A stretch of DNA of 64,000 nt, from positions 1,791,854 through 1,855,853 of the forward strand of contig NC_088867.1 of NCBI RefSeq assembly GCF_032884065.1, read 5' to 3'. This document shows, in pieces, positions 53,056-64,000 of this stretch. Source of the stretch: Artemia franciscana. Taxonomy: Eukaryota; Arthropoda; Branchiopoda; Anostraca; Artemiidae. The translations under genes were made by a program, and so were the position numbers. The notes beneath the pieces were generated by a model. That model searched no databases. It saw only the letters and a program-made list of their open reading frames with translations, and was not told where the DNA came from. How positions within the stretch are numbered: the first letter of the stretch is position 1; each line of letters begins with the position of its first letter.

Positions 53056-56000
53056 TGACAGACAAGAAGTGCTATGAATTTAACTAAATAGCTTTGTTTA
53101 TTTAATTTTACTGTTCACCGTGGCATCACTGACGAAAATGGGTTACTACCTTAAAGAAAATCAGTAATCTTGAAACAGCCAAAAAGAAAATTTTTAGAAA
53201 ATTGTGTATGCCAGGTATAAACAGACCTATGGTGATCCAATGAGGAAATGTTATTTTCATGTCCCTCACATACTAAAGCCAAATACAGTACACTTTTTGT
53301 TTCTTTTTAAGTGCTTCTAGTTTCTGCCATAATTTGCAGCAAAATATTTCTCAGCTCGCCGATTAAATTTGCGAATCTATTTGCAGTGGAATATTTCTTG
53401 ACTCTTTTATTACTGATATAAGGCTGATCTTTCCCAATCTTTGGAATATTAGCTGTTAAACCCAAAAATATTTTCTATGAATGAAGAAATGACCGAAACT
53501 AAGAGATATTAAAACAAGCAATGAAGGTAAACTAAAGCCGTAGGTTTAATGCAGGTTTAACCTACTTGCTTGTACTTTGTTACATGTTCAAGCCGTATCC
53601 ATGCTCATTGCTGCATCCAGCAGATGATGACATGCGTCCTTCGAGAGATCTCAATCAAGATTGCATGCTCTATGATTTCCAGCCACTAATTATCCAAGAA
53701 AAGCCGTGTTTTCAGAACCCCTTGAGTGGCTCAAGATTGGACTTGTGCTGGTGGTGTTTGACATTTAATTTTTTTTTTTTTTTAGCTTGCATGGTCAGCT
53801 TGTCTATAAATTCTGTGGCCTAACTCAGAGCTCAGTACGAAATGAAATATCAATCTGATTCCAAAAAGATTTTGTTGCGGAAGAACAACGTTCATGTTAA
53901 GGATATGCAACTTCAGAACTTTTTTGAAGACTCACTAACAGGGTCTGTAATCAAGCACCGAGCCAAAATATTTGAAAGACTGGGCCTGCGTAATCTAACT
54001 TCATCCATCCCAGCTGTTTGTATTGTCTTCGTGTTCTCATGCTATCTGAGTTTATTTGGAGGCCAGTCAAGACTCACATTTCTACCACACTTTTGATCTG
54101 AAACAGGTTTGGTATAACTATTACCTCAGCTTCTGCTACAGATTCAGCAGGCATATCCTAACCATTAGCATAGTCAAGGCTCCTGACAGAAAATGATGGG
54201 CTCAATGCAACAGCTTTGTACTATTCAAGAACCTTGTAAATCCAATTCATTATGAAGTTTAACATGGACAGGAGACAGGGTGAGATAATACCACCTAGGC
54301 GTGCACCCTCCGTGATTAGGATCAGGTTTGAAGGCTTATCATCGAATCAAACTTGGGCGTTTATTCAAGAACAGAGTGTCCTGAGCAGAACAAGAATATG
54401 TTTATCTACACCGTCATCATACTGATTCATATATTGGAATACGTTGGCCTGCCCCTAAGCCAGCTATGAATGTTTGGAAATTAGTTTTGTTTCGCGCTGG
54501 GGTTTAAAACTGTGTTTAAGCATCTGACAAAGGCTAAAGATTTTGTCACAGCAGCCCATGCAGGGAATGAATTCAGCTTTGTTTGCTACCCTCTAGATAT
54601 TTCTGGTGTTTCTGTTTGATTCCCAGAAGCTTAGTAGAAATGGGGACAAGAGATATCCCTTGGTAGCTTATAAAATTTGTACGGTCTCCTTGTTTGAATT
54701 GTTTGAGCAATTTTTGCTGCCTTCCACTCTCCCATTCTTTCCTTGCAGTCTTTTCTTAGTAGTATTGCAATCTTTTTATAGTATTTAACCATTATTGAAT
54801 GGGATATCTCCAGTTTCCTAGATGCCATCAAACTATGAAGCTTATCCACCTCCGACTGGAGGAGCGTTAACACACAGTCTGCAATTACCGGTGAAGCTTC
54901 TATCTTATGAATTTGTTGCTGAGTTAAATTTTCCGCTATTACATAAAAGCTCAAAAGCACACTTTTGAGCTATACTGTTTAGCAAAGAATCCTCGGCTTA
55001 AGGAAATTGTATTTACATAATTTTCTTCTTTGAATGAAAATTGGATCCTAAAGATGTTTATATAATATTTCTCTTCAACCCACATTCTAAAAAACACAAT
55101 ATTTCCACCGTTCTTTTATAATTTACGAAGCGACATTTCCGTTTATTTATTATTTTTTTTTTGAATTATTATTGATCAAAATTTCAGGAACATAACGAGC
55201 TCAAGAATATACAGTTAATGTAAGAATATAAATATTTTTACGTATAATTAACGTTTAAGAATGTTAATGAATTGAAGATTATAGGAATTCTAATTAAGAC
55301 AATAGGAATTCTAAGTAATTAATATCAGTACAATTTTAGCAAGAATGTATAATTAATTATATTTTACGACTTAATTATCAGTATTTATTAGTAAATGATG
55401 GACTCTTCATAATATGAGTTGAAAGAATTTTTATACTGGCATAAAGGGATTTTCTACCTTTAGTGTCAAATTGAAAGATCTTGGTGAAAAGCGGTAAAAG
55501 GAGGGACTAATTACCTCCAATCACTTTTGATGCTCTAGAATATCCTGCAATTTTCATTTAAGTAAAATTTCTCCCAAAATGTTACGACTTTTGGATCGAT
55601 ACAATCCAGACCCAAAAATTATATACCGTTTTTTGTTGGTAATTAAATTTCTCATTTTTGTGAGTACTTTCAGTAGACTGTTGGGCATCTAGAATCAGAT
55701 GAATTTTAATGCAATTGGACCCAACTCCCATCAAGATTATGCTGCATTTAGGTGACGTTTCTCCCCTTTTTCTTGAATTGTAATAAATTGTATAAATTTG
55801 AAATTCCCATGAAAATTAAATTTTCTTAAATTTTTGGTGACTATTGTTACATACTACATACCTCTCTTTGTTAGCCGCTCGTTAAATTTAATCATAAAAT
55901 TCACTCAAGGTACAGTTTGATAGAATAAAAAAATGTGTTAATATATAAAGATACTGATTTAGCTACCGATAATGATAAGCGCTAGAGCCTAAAGCTATTA

Positions 56001-56171
56001 TAAATACTGAATAAACTTTTAATAAATAATTAGCTAAGCCTTTAAGCAAATAGTGAAGTATTCAAGGGGGTGGCAATCCTTTGTAAACCTAAATATTTTT
56101 GACCTTTTCAAGCTTTGACATAGTTCTTTGATGCTGTGATTTCAAAAACTTTTTTTGTCGTTTCTAATATT
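53056..56171. other. Unassigned sequence with a few unexplained open frames
   Basis: Plus-strand frames 53566-53823 and 53842-54096, and a minus-strand frame 54631-54960 (109 residues, charged and helical-looking with KKIAILLRKDCKERMGEWKAAK), show no family I recognise. Base composition at 53.5-54.9 kb is less AT-biased than the surroundings, so remnants of a gene or transposon are possible. The rest appears empty. Confidence 0.3.
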
Positions 56172-57240
56172 GATATTAAATAAAAAAAAGTAACTTCAAT
56201 TGAAAGTAAGGAGCAGCATTAAAACTTTAAACGAACAGAAGTTATTACGCATATGAGATTACCTCTTCCAAAACACCTCGCTCTTCACGCTAAAGTTTTA
56301 TAGTACTTTTAGAAAAGCTTCTTTTTGTTCTTAAGGAATAGGGATTTAAATTAATTAATTCCTTAAGTTCTTAAGGAATTAAACGAACCTTGTGTTTCAG
56401 TAGTGGTTCTTAAGGAATAGGGATAAGATTCAAATTTTAACGTCATAAGTGAAGTGCTAATGACGGGGCAATTGCCTTCATAAACCTAATAATTTTTATT
56501 CGTTTTAAATTTTAATGTTGCTCCTTACTTTCAGTTGAAAACACTTGTTTTTTTTATTTAATTTCTAATCTTGTTTTAAATAATACTAGGAAATCTGGCA
56601 TCACCTCGACTGAGAAATCCTTCTCCACACAGATATATCCTCTAGAAAATTCAATCCTGGTGAAAATTCACCCTGGACAATTACCCTTAATAACTATACG
56701 CTTAAAATTGAGACGAAAAACAGAAAGCAAGAACTATGAAAAGAATTTTGTATAGGATTTCTGTCAAATTTCCCTGTATAAAATTTCTTTCCATAGTTTA
56801 ACCGTTGGACACTTCGCTCCCCGTAGAAAATTCTCCCTTGGAAAGACCCCCAGCAGAAAATTTGTCCACCTTACCCAAAAATGTATGCCTAGTGCCCGAT
56901 AACAAATACTATACCTTATCAATGAACAAATTTTATAACTTAGACTTTTCCCCTGGTGCCATGGAAGGGGGATGTTACATCCAAAGACATAGTTCTTTGG
57001 TTTTTCAACTATGATGAACAAAATGGCTATCTCGAATTTTTTTTCGGATGACTTCGGAAAAAAGGGTCGAGGAAGATGACCTGGTTGACCTCCAATCGTT
57101 TGGTCCATTAAAAAGGACCCTAGAATTTTTGTTTCCGTCGGAATAATCCCTCTCAAGACATTTTTAGTACCAATGGGTCGATACGATCGGCCCATTGGTA
57201 ACCATCGGTTATGGTTAGTAGTGTCAATAAACTGCATTGT
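56172..57240. repeat. Diverged fold-back and decayed body
   Basis: 56172-56575 is a diverged fold-back with arms GGAGCAGCATTAAAACTTTAAACG and TTCGTTTTAAATTTTAATGTTGCTCC and a palindromic centre (TCCTTAAGTTCTTAAGGA near 56360). 56930-57200 keeps minus-oriented body words (ATGGCTATCTC, GGTCGATACGATCG). The 159-codon minus-strand frame here is a by-product of repeat sequence. Confidence 0.6.
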
Positions 57241-57258
57241 CAAGATTTGTCTTTCTGA

Positions 57259-57282
57259 TAGATAGATAGATAGATAGATAAG
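57259..57282. repeat. (GATA)n microsatellite, 3' tail of the LINE
   Basis: GATA units on the plus strand, TATC in the sense of the element, at its 3' end. Confidence 0.9.
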
Positions 57283-57940
57283 TGTATTTCAAAAGCCTAA
57301 GGGCCATATACACACAACAATATAAATAAATAACACACAAGCAAGAACATTAAACAACAGTACAAATTACAAGCACGCACAGAAACAGAATACAGCGCGA
57401 AAATATCTAAACTAACGACAAAATAAGTTAATCATAAAAACGTTTCTTCTTACTAAGGATTAACGGACTTTTCCCCTTTATTAATAGTATTTTCACTCTT
57501 AACAACCTATTCTAAAAATATTGCCAAGGACCCCCACGCTTAATTGGTCGTCCCATAAATCTTCCGCTTTCCCGATTGAAAGAGAGAGAAAAAAAAGAAG
57601 AGAAAAAGAAATTCTTGTGTTTTATATCATATAACGGGAAAGAGAGAACACTTCCAATCTTGATGGGAAAAAGTTGACTCTCAACTAGGATTCAACGGAG
57701 GAAATTTAGTGCAATTCTATTCCGGGAACGTGGAGAGAAGAAAGGATTTGCTTAGGAAATTCTCCAGATCTAGGCCTCAAATTATTAAGACTCGCTGTCT
57801 TTGTGACTTATAATAATAATTCATATTGTGTCTTATAATAATAATTAATAATAAATTATTCCAGAAAAAAAAAGCCCGTGGGCCATAGGAAAATTACATA
57901 ATACACAAACAACAAATTCACTACATTAAATTAAAACTAT

Positions 57941-60900
57941 TCAAAGAAAACGCTCCCGATGCACCGCTGCAATCCTGACAAACCTTGCTATCCTTTTGAT
58001 ACTCAGGAAATTTGTATCATTCATTCTATCTACCATCCATATCTCATTCAATTTTTCTTTTCCATACATCTCACGCCTCCAATCATTCAATTCGACACAT
58101 TCACACACAAAATGTATTAAACTTTCATCCTGAGATCCGCACATAGGACAAGCAATAGATACTACCTTCTCCCCTTTTCTCCCTTGATACTTTCTTTTCT
58201 CCCCAATCAAAAATCCATTTCCCCTCCAATCCAAATACGCCTTCAAATCCTCTCTACTTAACCCAACCTTCCAAAATACCTCCTCCCCCCAACTCCTCTT
58301 TATCTGTTTATAAAATTTTAACGACCCTGAACGATCCAGGCTTGCCCACCATATCTGTATTTCTTGATTCTTCAATCTCTCTTGTACCTCCCTTATTACT
58401 ATTTCCTCCATACCCATAATCCCCTTTCCTTCATTCCACCATTCTCCTAATCCACACTTGTCTAAGATGTCCTTAATCTCCGCCGGCCACCCTGTTTTAC
58501 TATTCTGTCTCAACGCCTCTAAGTATGCTGCCTTTGCTACCGTAAATCTCTGCATACCCAGTATCCTAACCCAATATCTCACCATGGTCACTAGCCTCAT
58601 AGATCGCAGCGATACTAGCCCTAAATCCCCCTGGATTACCAAATTACTAAACGAATCCCATAGTCCTAACATCCTCTTATAATATCTCATCATAACCACC
58701 TCAAGTTTTGGACCTTTCCGATAGCCCCAGATCTCTGCTCCATAATGCATCGCCGGTACTATCTTACTTGTCCAAATCCTCTTATGTACTCTAATATCTC
58801 TCACCCGTCTAAGACTACTCCTCGCTATTTCACCGCTAATATACCTCCCCCTTGCATTCGCTAGATCCAGATGCCCACTGAATTTCCCATTACTAGTAAA
58901 CTTTACCCCAAGATAAACAAATTCATTATTCACTGGTATAGTTTCACCTTTAAAGGAAAAATTCACATCTTCACTTTCCATGGCTTTACGACCAAATACC
59001 ATCACCACTGACTTCGATGTGTTCAGGATTAACTTCTTCTCTTCCAAATAAACCTCCGTAATCTCTAATAATTGTTGCAGTTTCTCCTTTGTTTCAGCCA
59101 GTAATACGATGTCGTCAGCAAATAGTAGTAAGCACAGTTTAAGCAAATCTATCGATAACATTGGTGCATTATTCTTAGCGAAAAATTCATTGGCATCATT
59201 TAAATAGAGGCTAAACAATTTTGGTGACAGCACACATCCCTGCTTTAGTCCCAATAAAGATTGCACCGGAGTTGAGCACTTTCCCGCGACTTTCACTACT
59301 AACTTCACGTATTTATACATTTCGCACAGCAACAATACGAAATAGTGAGGTAGTCCTAAAGATAACAGGTTTAACATTAACAGGTTCCTATCGACATTAT
59401 CATATGCTCCTTTCAGGTCTAAAAACGCTGCATATAACCTCCCCCCTTTTCCTTTCCTATACTTCTCTACCATAATTCTCAAAGTAAAAATATGATCTAC
59501 TGCACTATGATTTTTTCTAAACCCTACCTGAAAAGGGGATAGCAGTTCCTTTACCTCCAACCACTTCCCTAATCTTGAGTCTATAACCTTGCAGAAAATC
59601 TTACTCATCACATTTCCTAAACTAATTATTCTATAATTACTATGATCCTGTCTGTTACCTTTTTTGAAAATTGGTATTCCTACTGACACATTCCACTGGT
59701 CAGGCCATTTCCTATTTTCAGTCACAAAACTGAAAACTGCTGCTAAAACTGGTACTAGAACTGTTTTCCCCATTTTCCAAATCTTTGCTGGTATTCCATC
59801 CACCCCCGGCGCCGAAGATCCCTTCATTCCTTTTAGGCTTGCACAAACTTCCTCTACCTTAATCGGTTCTAATAGACTATAATCCTCTTGTCTTAAGGGG
59901 AAACCATTCTGCTCTCGTAGCTCCTCTACTAAACTCCCTATACCGTCTTCATATTGCTCCCTTTTGCTAGTGTCCTGCTCCAGGTATGTTTTCCACGACT
60001 CAGCTGGAGGTATGAGTTTGTCGTTGGCCTTGAATTCCCGCCTTACTTCACTCCAAAACTGTTTTGGGTCTTTTGACAAGTATTCCTCGCTGATCTTTAT
60101 AGCCCTAATCTCTTCTACTTGTTTTTTTCTCATTTTTAATAACCTCTTGTAGATTTTTCTCTCTGTTCGGTACTCCGATAAGTGTTTATTCATTTCCTGG
60201 TCATTTAGTGCTCCTTTCACTTTCCTGAGAAGTTGAATAAGGTTTACTTTCAGCCTCCGACAATCCTCATCAAAGAATTCGTTTGTATTTCTCACCCTCT
60301 CCTTGTTATTTGATATCCCACTGCATTTCTGGTATACTTCCTCTGATATTTCTTGCACGGCTTCTTCTAACTTCCCTTCTCCCAGTATATATATGCATTC
60401 CTCCGCCCTTTTCTGCATCTGTTCACTTTCCAACAAATTTTTCAAACGGTTTTCCTCCATACAATCTACCCTAATCTGCTGCTTCATTACCTTCCTACCC
60501 TTATCTTCCCTCTTCCCCTTATTCCTCCAACTATATCTCTCACCCTCTATCTCATACATCCATTTCTTCGCCTGTCCTGCCTTCATGACTACCTCTATTG
60601 GCTGGTGGTCTGATCCTACAACATCCATAACATAAAAATCCAAACAATTTTCCCATAACCTCCTATCAACCATAATATAATCAATCACGCTAGGCTTCCC
60701 CGAACCAAAGCACGTAAAATCTCCCCTTTCATGATCTTTACCCACCCTTCCATTCAAAATTATCAACCGACCCTCACTACAAAAATTTATCAACCTATGG
60801 CCCCACCTATTTTTCCTCCTAGTTTCATCTTTGCTTGTCCTACCTTTCGGACATCCGTTTCTTCCATACCATTCAACCATACTCTCCATACCTGATAAGC

Positions 60901-61402
60901 AAGGGTTGCCAAGATCCACCTGTATGTCTTCAACCTCCGTACTCGTACCCGTGTAGGCGTTGAAATCACCTAGTAATACAAAAAAATGGTCACTAAACAG
61001 CTCAACATAATTAACATACTCCTCAATTAATATGTCCCATGTATACTCATTCATATAAGAACTATTTTCAGGGGGTATATATACACAGCCTATAACATAC
61101 CTCTTATCCCACATGGACATTTGTAACCACACAATATTTTCTGACGCACTCAATAGCCTATGGATGCTATCAAATATATCATCCCGGATCAATATCGCTA
61201 TCCCCCCATAATGTCGACCATTACTCGATTTATTTCTCACTCTTTCAAAAACATTGTACCCTTCAACACTTAATGGGTTTTTCCCATCACTCCATGTCTC
61301 TACTAGTCCAACTATATCTTTCTTTTCATTATCAATACACGCTTCCTTCAACAGATTACTTAGTTTTGTCGCTGAAAACCCTTGAATATTCCAATGCACC
61401 AT
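57941..61402 (-). CDS. LINE ORF2: endonuclease-reverse transcriptase
   Basis: 1153 residues. N-terminal EEP endonuclease (about 1-270) with all hallmark blocks present: HWNIQG, GLVETWS (Glu), VYIPPE, LLGDFNAYTG (Asp, Asn), SVIDYIMVD (Asp) and VGSDHQPI (Ser-Asp-His near 264). RT domain: SSAPGVDGIPAKIWK, IPIFKKGNRQDHSNYRIISL, GFRKNHSAVDH, AAFLDLKGAYDNVDR, LGLKQGCVLSP and LLFADDIVLLAE, with the catalytic Asp pair near 762. C-terminus: a CCHC-type knuckle CPMCG...HFVCEC near 1084-1101. It nicks target DNA and copies its RNA into the nick. The start Met at 61402 is the first in frame before the EEP core; no residue essential to either activity is visibly lost. Confidence 0.93.
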   Translation of the reverse strand: MVHWNIQGFSATKLSNLLKEACIDNEKKDIVGLVETWSDGKNPLSVEGYNVFERVRNKSSNGRHYGGIAILIRDDIFDSIHRLLSASENIVWLQMSMWDKRYVIGCVYIPPENSSYMNEYTWDILIEEYVNYVELFSDHFFVLLGDFNAYTGTSTEVEDIQVDLGNPCLSGMESMVEWYGRNGCPKGRTSKDETRRKNRWGHRLINFCSEGRLIILNGRVGKDHERGDFTCFGSGKPSVIDYIMVDRRLWENCLDFYVMDVVGSDHQPIEVVMKAGQAKKWMYEIEGERYSWRNKGKREDKGRKVMKQQIRVDCMEENRLKNLLESEQMQKRAEECIYILGEGKLEEAVQEISEEVYQKCSGISNNKERVRNTNEFFDEDCRRLKVNLIQLLRKVKGALNDQEMNKHLSEYRTERKIYKRLLKMRKKQVEEIRAIKISEEYLSKDPKQFWSEVRREFKANDKLIPPAESWKTYLEQDTSKREQYEDGIGSLVEELREQNGFPLRQEDYSLLEPIKVEEVCASLKGMKGSSAPGVDGIPAKIWKMGKTVLVPVLAAVFSFVTENRKWPDQWNVSVGIPIFKKGNRQDHSNYRIISLGNVMSKIFCKVIDSRLGKWLEVKELLSPFQVGFRKNHSAVDHIFTLRIMVEKYRKGKGGRLYAAFLDLKGAYDNVDRNLLMLNLLSLGLPHYFVLLLCEMYKYVKLVVKVAGKCSTPVQSLLGLKQGCVLSPKLFSLYLNDANEFFAKNNAPMLSIDLLKLCLLLFADDIVLLAETKEKLQQLLEITEVYLEEKKLILNTSKSVVMVFGRKAMESEDVNFSFKGETIPVNNEFVYLGVKFTSNGKFSGHLDLANARGRYISGEIARSSLRRVRDIRVHKRIWTSKIVPAMHYGAEIWGYRKGPKLEVVMMRYYKRMLGLWDSFSNLVIQGDLGLVSLRSMRLVTMVRYWVRILGMQRFTVAKAAYLEALRQNSKTGWPAEIKDILDKCGLGEWWNEGKGIMGMEEIVIREVQERLKNQEIQIWWASLDRSGSLKFYKQIKRSWGEEVFWKVGLSREDLKAYLDWRGNGFLIGEKRKYQGRKGEKVVSIACPMCGSQDESLIHFVCECVELNDWRREMYGKEKLNEIWMVDRMNDTNFLSIKRIARFVRIAAVHRERFL

Positions 61403-61447
61403 GCGTACTACCCTTTCACTAGAATTTTCACTATGGCCCCCCGTTTC

Positions 61448-62557
61448 CTATTCATCACCAGCAGTTACTATAGACCCTTGACTCGGCTGTTCTCTTGACA
61501 CGCTTTCACCATCACTTGCCCTCACCTCAAGACCACTGCCATCCATTGGTGCTTCCTGGTTGAGCACTCCCACTAATCGTGACTTTCTGATAGGTTGATT
61601 TTGATCGTCACTTGGACTTATTATCCTAGCATGGTCGCGTTTGGCCCGTGGTTCAGGCCTCCCGGGCATCTTCAAAGCAACCGTATTTTTCGGTGTAATA
61701 AATGTCGTTGTGGTTCGAATATCCGTGTTTGGATCGTCCAATTCATTTTCATTGGCTGAAAAATATCCTTGCAAGCTACCTGTAGATTCTGCCCTGCTAC
61801 GCGTTGGAGTCTCATGGTCAAGGGACTGACGGCTCTGACCTTGAAGCCTTCCCAAAGCTATCGGGACCATATCTCTAACACTCGGACCACTTACTTCAAT
61901 TATTTTCTCATTCTCAAAATCATACGTCAAAATCTTGTCCTGTAAAATTAGCCTTACCCCCCTTAATTTAGCAGGCATATTTTTTGACCTAGCCTCCGCT
62001 AGCAGTGGTTTTAACTTATCTCGAGCCATACGCTCTCTTTCCGTGTAGTCAGGGGATATATACAACTTATGACGGCTAAATAGCCCAGAGGATCTCAACA
62101 CCAAATCTCTCAGAGGCTTGCTAATAAATTTAATGACAACCGGGGGCACGCCATTATTTTTAGAGCGAAGGCGGAAAATATCCTTTATGTCTCGCCTCTC
62201 TAGATCCAAATTCGGGACAATTTCATTTAAGCATGACAAAATATCTGACGCTAGACTGGGTCCTCGATGTTTAGGGTCAAAATTGTATATAATCAAATTC
62301 ATGTTCTTCAATTCTTTTTCAAGAAAATCTATCTTGGACTGGGTTTTCCGCAAATCTTTATTAACAGTCGAGCAGCTTAATGCCAGTCCCGCTATCTCCG
62401 ATTTAATTGCTCTGTTGGTTTCCTCTACCTTGCAAGAAAATTCCGAAAAAATCGTCTTTAGGCCTTCAATTCCCTCCGCCAAAACCTCTATTTTATTTAC
62501 TGAGGCTCTTAGACTTTGCATCTCCTTTATCAGTTGTTTTATACCTTCATCGCTCAT
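61448..62557 (-). CDS. LINE ORF1: coiled-coil RNA-binding protein
   Basis: 369 residues. Residues about 1-85 show heptad spacing of Leu/Ile/Val (IKQLIKEMQSLRASVNKIEVL...), a likely coiled coil for multimerisation. About 85-170 (MNLIIYNFDPKHRG... through VVIKFISKPLRDLV) resembles the RRM-like fold of LINE ORF1 proteins. About 170-235 (KLYISPDYTERERMARDKLKPLL) resembles the C-terminal domain that follows it. The remaining ~130 residues are polar and likely disordered. It lies 45 nt upstream of ORF2. The role by family is to coat the element RNA as a chaperone. Confidence 0.85.
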   Translation of the reverse strand: MSDEGIKQLIKEMQSLRASVNKIEVLAEGIEGLKTIFSEFSCKVEETNRAIKSEIAGLALSCSTVNKDLRKTQSKIDFLEKELKNMNLIIYNFDPKHRGPSLASDILSCLNEIVPNLDLERRDIKDIFRLRSKNNGVPPVVIKFISKPLRDLVLRSSGLFSRHKLYISPDYTERERMARDKLKPLLAEARSKNMPAKLRGVRLILQDKILTYDFENEKIIEVSGPSVRDMVPIALGRLQGQSRQSLDHETPTRSRAESTGSLQGYFSANENELDDPNTDIRTTTTFITPKNTVALKMPGRPEPRAKRDHARIISPSDDQNQPIRKSRLVGVLNQEAPMDGSGLEVRASDGESVSREQPSQGSIVTAGDE

Positions 62558-62656
62558 CTTAGGGTATTAAATATTATGCCAAAATCTTACCTTCGATATG
62601 CCTTTCGTATTTACCCTCGTACCGGCCTTCGAGCTTTTCTCAAAAATTTTGTCTTT

Positions 62657-63314
62657 AGTGGCCAACAAAAACCAGATCAATCCAACTATATCCAAAGGCA
62701 ATCGTTGCGCAATGAACTAATTATCCAAAAAGTTGAAAACTGGCCAAACAATAAAACTAGTTTAGATCTATATAGGTCAAAGACTGGATCAATACTGGGA
62801 TACAGTATTGATTTACTTGATAGGATAGGATTTACTTGATTACTAGTATTGATAGGATACAGCCTATTATGATTTACTTTTACAAACGAACAATAAATTT
62901 TAAACTAACAATTTAAGAATACCCTCTCCTCCTCCTCCTAATTGGCTTTATTTAGTAGTCTGAGTTGGACCCAAGTTATTTGCTAGACAAAACATGGCTA
63001 TGTAATCGCAAAACTATTCCATGCAATATTTTAAAGATGCAAGGTTACGCAGACTAAGGTAGTAGCACTTGGAGGTAATTAGCTTAACCTGAGTGAGTTA
63101 AACTACTATGCAGGTATATTTTATCTGAATTTTTAATATATAGAGTTCGTTACATTAGGTATAGGTATTACATTATCTGAGGGGACTGTTTTCCACAATT
63201 CTCTGTTATAGTTTCTATAATTTTGTTACTAAAGTATTAAATTTTTATCAGATTTTGTCATTTTTCATTATGATAAGCCGAACTTCAGTTCTTGAGTGTG
63301 GTCACTGTAAAACA
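62657..63314. other. Unassigned sequence
   Basis: No gene or clear repeat. Short direct repeats of TTTACTTGAT.AC.AGTATTGATAGGAT occur near 62810-62855. Confidence 0.4.
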
Positions 63315-64000
63315 TTACATAAAAAGAAACTAGTTTTTTTAACTGAAAGTAAGGAGCGACATTAAAACTTAAAACGAACAGAAATTACTCCGTATATGAA
63401 ATGGGTTGTCCCCTCCGCAATTCTTCGCTCTTTACGCTAAAGTTTGACTCTTTGCCACAATTCTGCTTTTTAAAACAATTAAAAACTTTAGCGTAAAGAG
63501 CGAAGGATTGCGGAGGGGACAACCCATTTCATATACGGATTAATTTCTGTTCGTTTTAAGTTTTAATGTCGCTCCTTACTTTCAGTTAAAAAAACTAGTT
63601 TTTTTATGTAATTTCTGAAAGTTTTTGAATTAATGCATGTTTGATTTTGGTTCTCCACACATCAATTATTAAAATGAAATTTGCATATTAATTCCTTTTT
63701 GGCTAAATGGCTTTCTCTTAGTTTTGATCAGACGATTTTGAGAGATAAAGGGTGGGGAAAGAGGCCTAGTTGCCCTGCAATTTTTCGGTTACATAAAAAG
63801 GCAACTATAAATTTTAATTTTTAACGAATGTTTTTATTAGTAAAAAATATACGTAACTTAAGAATTAACTTACGTAACAAACTTTTATATTCTTAAATTT
63901 GTATTATGTATATGAGGGGGTTTGTACCCTTGTTAATACCTCGCTCTTTACACTATATCGTAAGTTTTGTCCCAATTCTTTAAGAATGACCCCTGAATCA
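63315..64000 (-). repeat. Fold-back element, cut by the window edge
   Basis: Terminal fold-back 63315-63612 of the CTAGTTTTTTT subfamily (centre GGGTTGTCCCCTCCGCAAT and complement), then the linker and the start of the inner fold-back. Very similar to 8646-9400, so one of the youngest copies. Confidence 0.85.

Larger units (their letters stand above)
57259..62647 (-). mobile_element. Apparently intact two-ORF non-LTR retrotransposon
   Basis: On the minus strand: a short 5' region (to 62558), ORF1, a 45-nt gap, ORF2, a 3' UTR of about 660 nt and a (TATC)n tail at 57259-57282. Neither ORF is interrupted. A 9-base direct repeat TTTGTCTTT lies at 57246-57254 and 62648-62656 and may be the target duplication, though two extra bases separate it from the tail and AT-rich chance matches are possible. 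If correct, the 5' UTR is only about 90 nt. The clade is uncertain: the C-terminal CCHC and microsatellite tail suit the CR1/L2/Jockey side of the LINE tree. Confidence 0.85.

Noticed and set aside
56764-57243. 159-residue minus-strand protein
   Set aside because: Overlaps the decayed body of the fold-back family and contains its translated words.
57246-62656. Firm target-site duplication TTTGTCTTT for the intact LINE
   Set aside because: Only nine T-rich bases and offset from the tail by two bases; kept as a possibility, not as evidence.
58458-62839. Plus-strand open frames opposite the intact LINE
   Set aside because: Antisense shadows of ORF1 and ORF2 with no domains.

Overview
The window looks like nuclear DNA of an animal, most likely an arthropod and perhaps a crustacean. 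It is AT-rich and packed with non-LTR retrotransposons, a Penelope-like element, satellites and fold-back repeats. It has almost no long open frames outside transposons, and it has one multi-exon gene with GT-AG introns and an arthropod-style TATA/TCAGT promoter. The species call is inference; nothing here names the organism.

The only host gene I can support is on the minus strand, 49012 down to 24482. Five short exons (40, 66, 324, 69 and 224 nt), all joined by phase-1 introns, give a 240-residue secreted Gly/Tyr-rich protein. The first exon encodes most of a signal peptide and sits 21 nt below an Inr, with a TATA box 31 nt further upstream. Exons 3 and 5 carry two copies of one domain. The introns total about 23.8 kb and are mostly transposon sequence.

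A composite repeat family of about 1.65-1.74 kb dominates the rest. One end carries a 9-bp-stem hairpin (TCAAACAG...CTGT). The other end is a large fold-back of about 300 bp, and a second, smaller fold-back lies inside. I count about five near-full copies (2221-3900, 9750-11487, 13343-15063, 27813-29486, 33637-35283) and more than a dozen partial, deleted or decayed ones. The word AGTAAGGAGCGAC recurs beside the hairpin and in both large fold-back arms. The arms differ between copies but match within a copy.

Region by region: 0-5.4 kb holds fold-back repeats, two degenerate minisatellites, a 284-bp LINE 3' fragment with a 13-bp target duplication, and a ~125-bp satellite containing (AT)n. 6.2-7.0 kb is a 259-bp tandem repeat. 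7.6-15.9 kb is a stack of fold-back elements. 15.97-24.3 kb is a transposon graveyard: a LINE endonuclease fragment, a broken gene of a large uncharacterised family (minus strand), a LINE RT fragment, the 3' part of a Penelope-like element with GIY-YIG domain, and a 5'-truncated RTE-like LINE. 24.5-49.0 kb is the gene; its introns contain a 3.7-kb inverted-repeat element, one arm of which is split by a satellite-bearing insertion. 51.35-52.6 kb is a 25-bp minisatellite of about 50 units running into a triplicated hairpin terminus. 57.26-62.6 kb is an apparently intact LINE with two open ORFs. The last 0.7 kb is another fold-back element.
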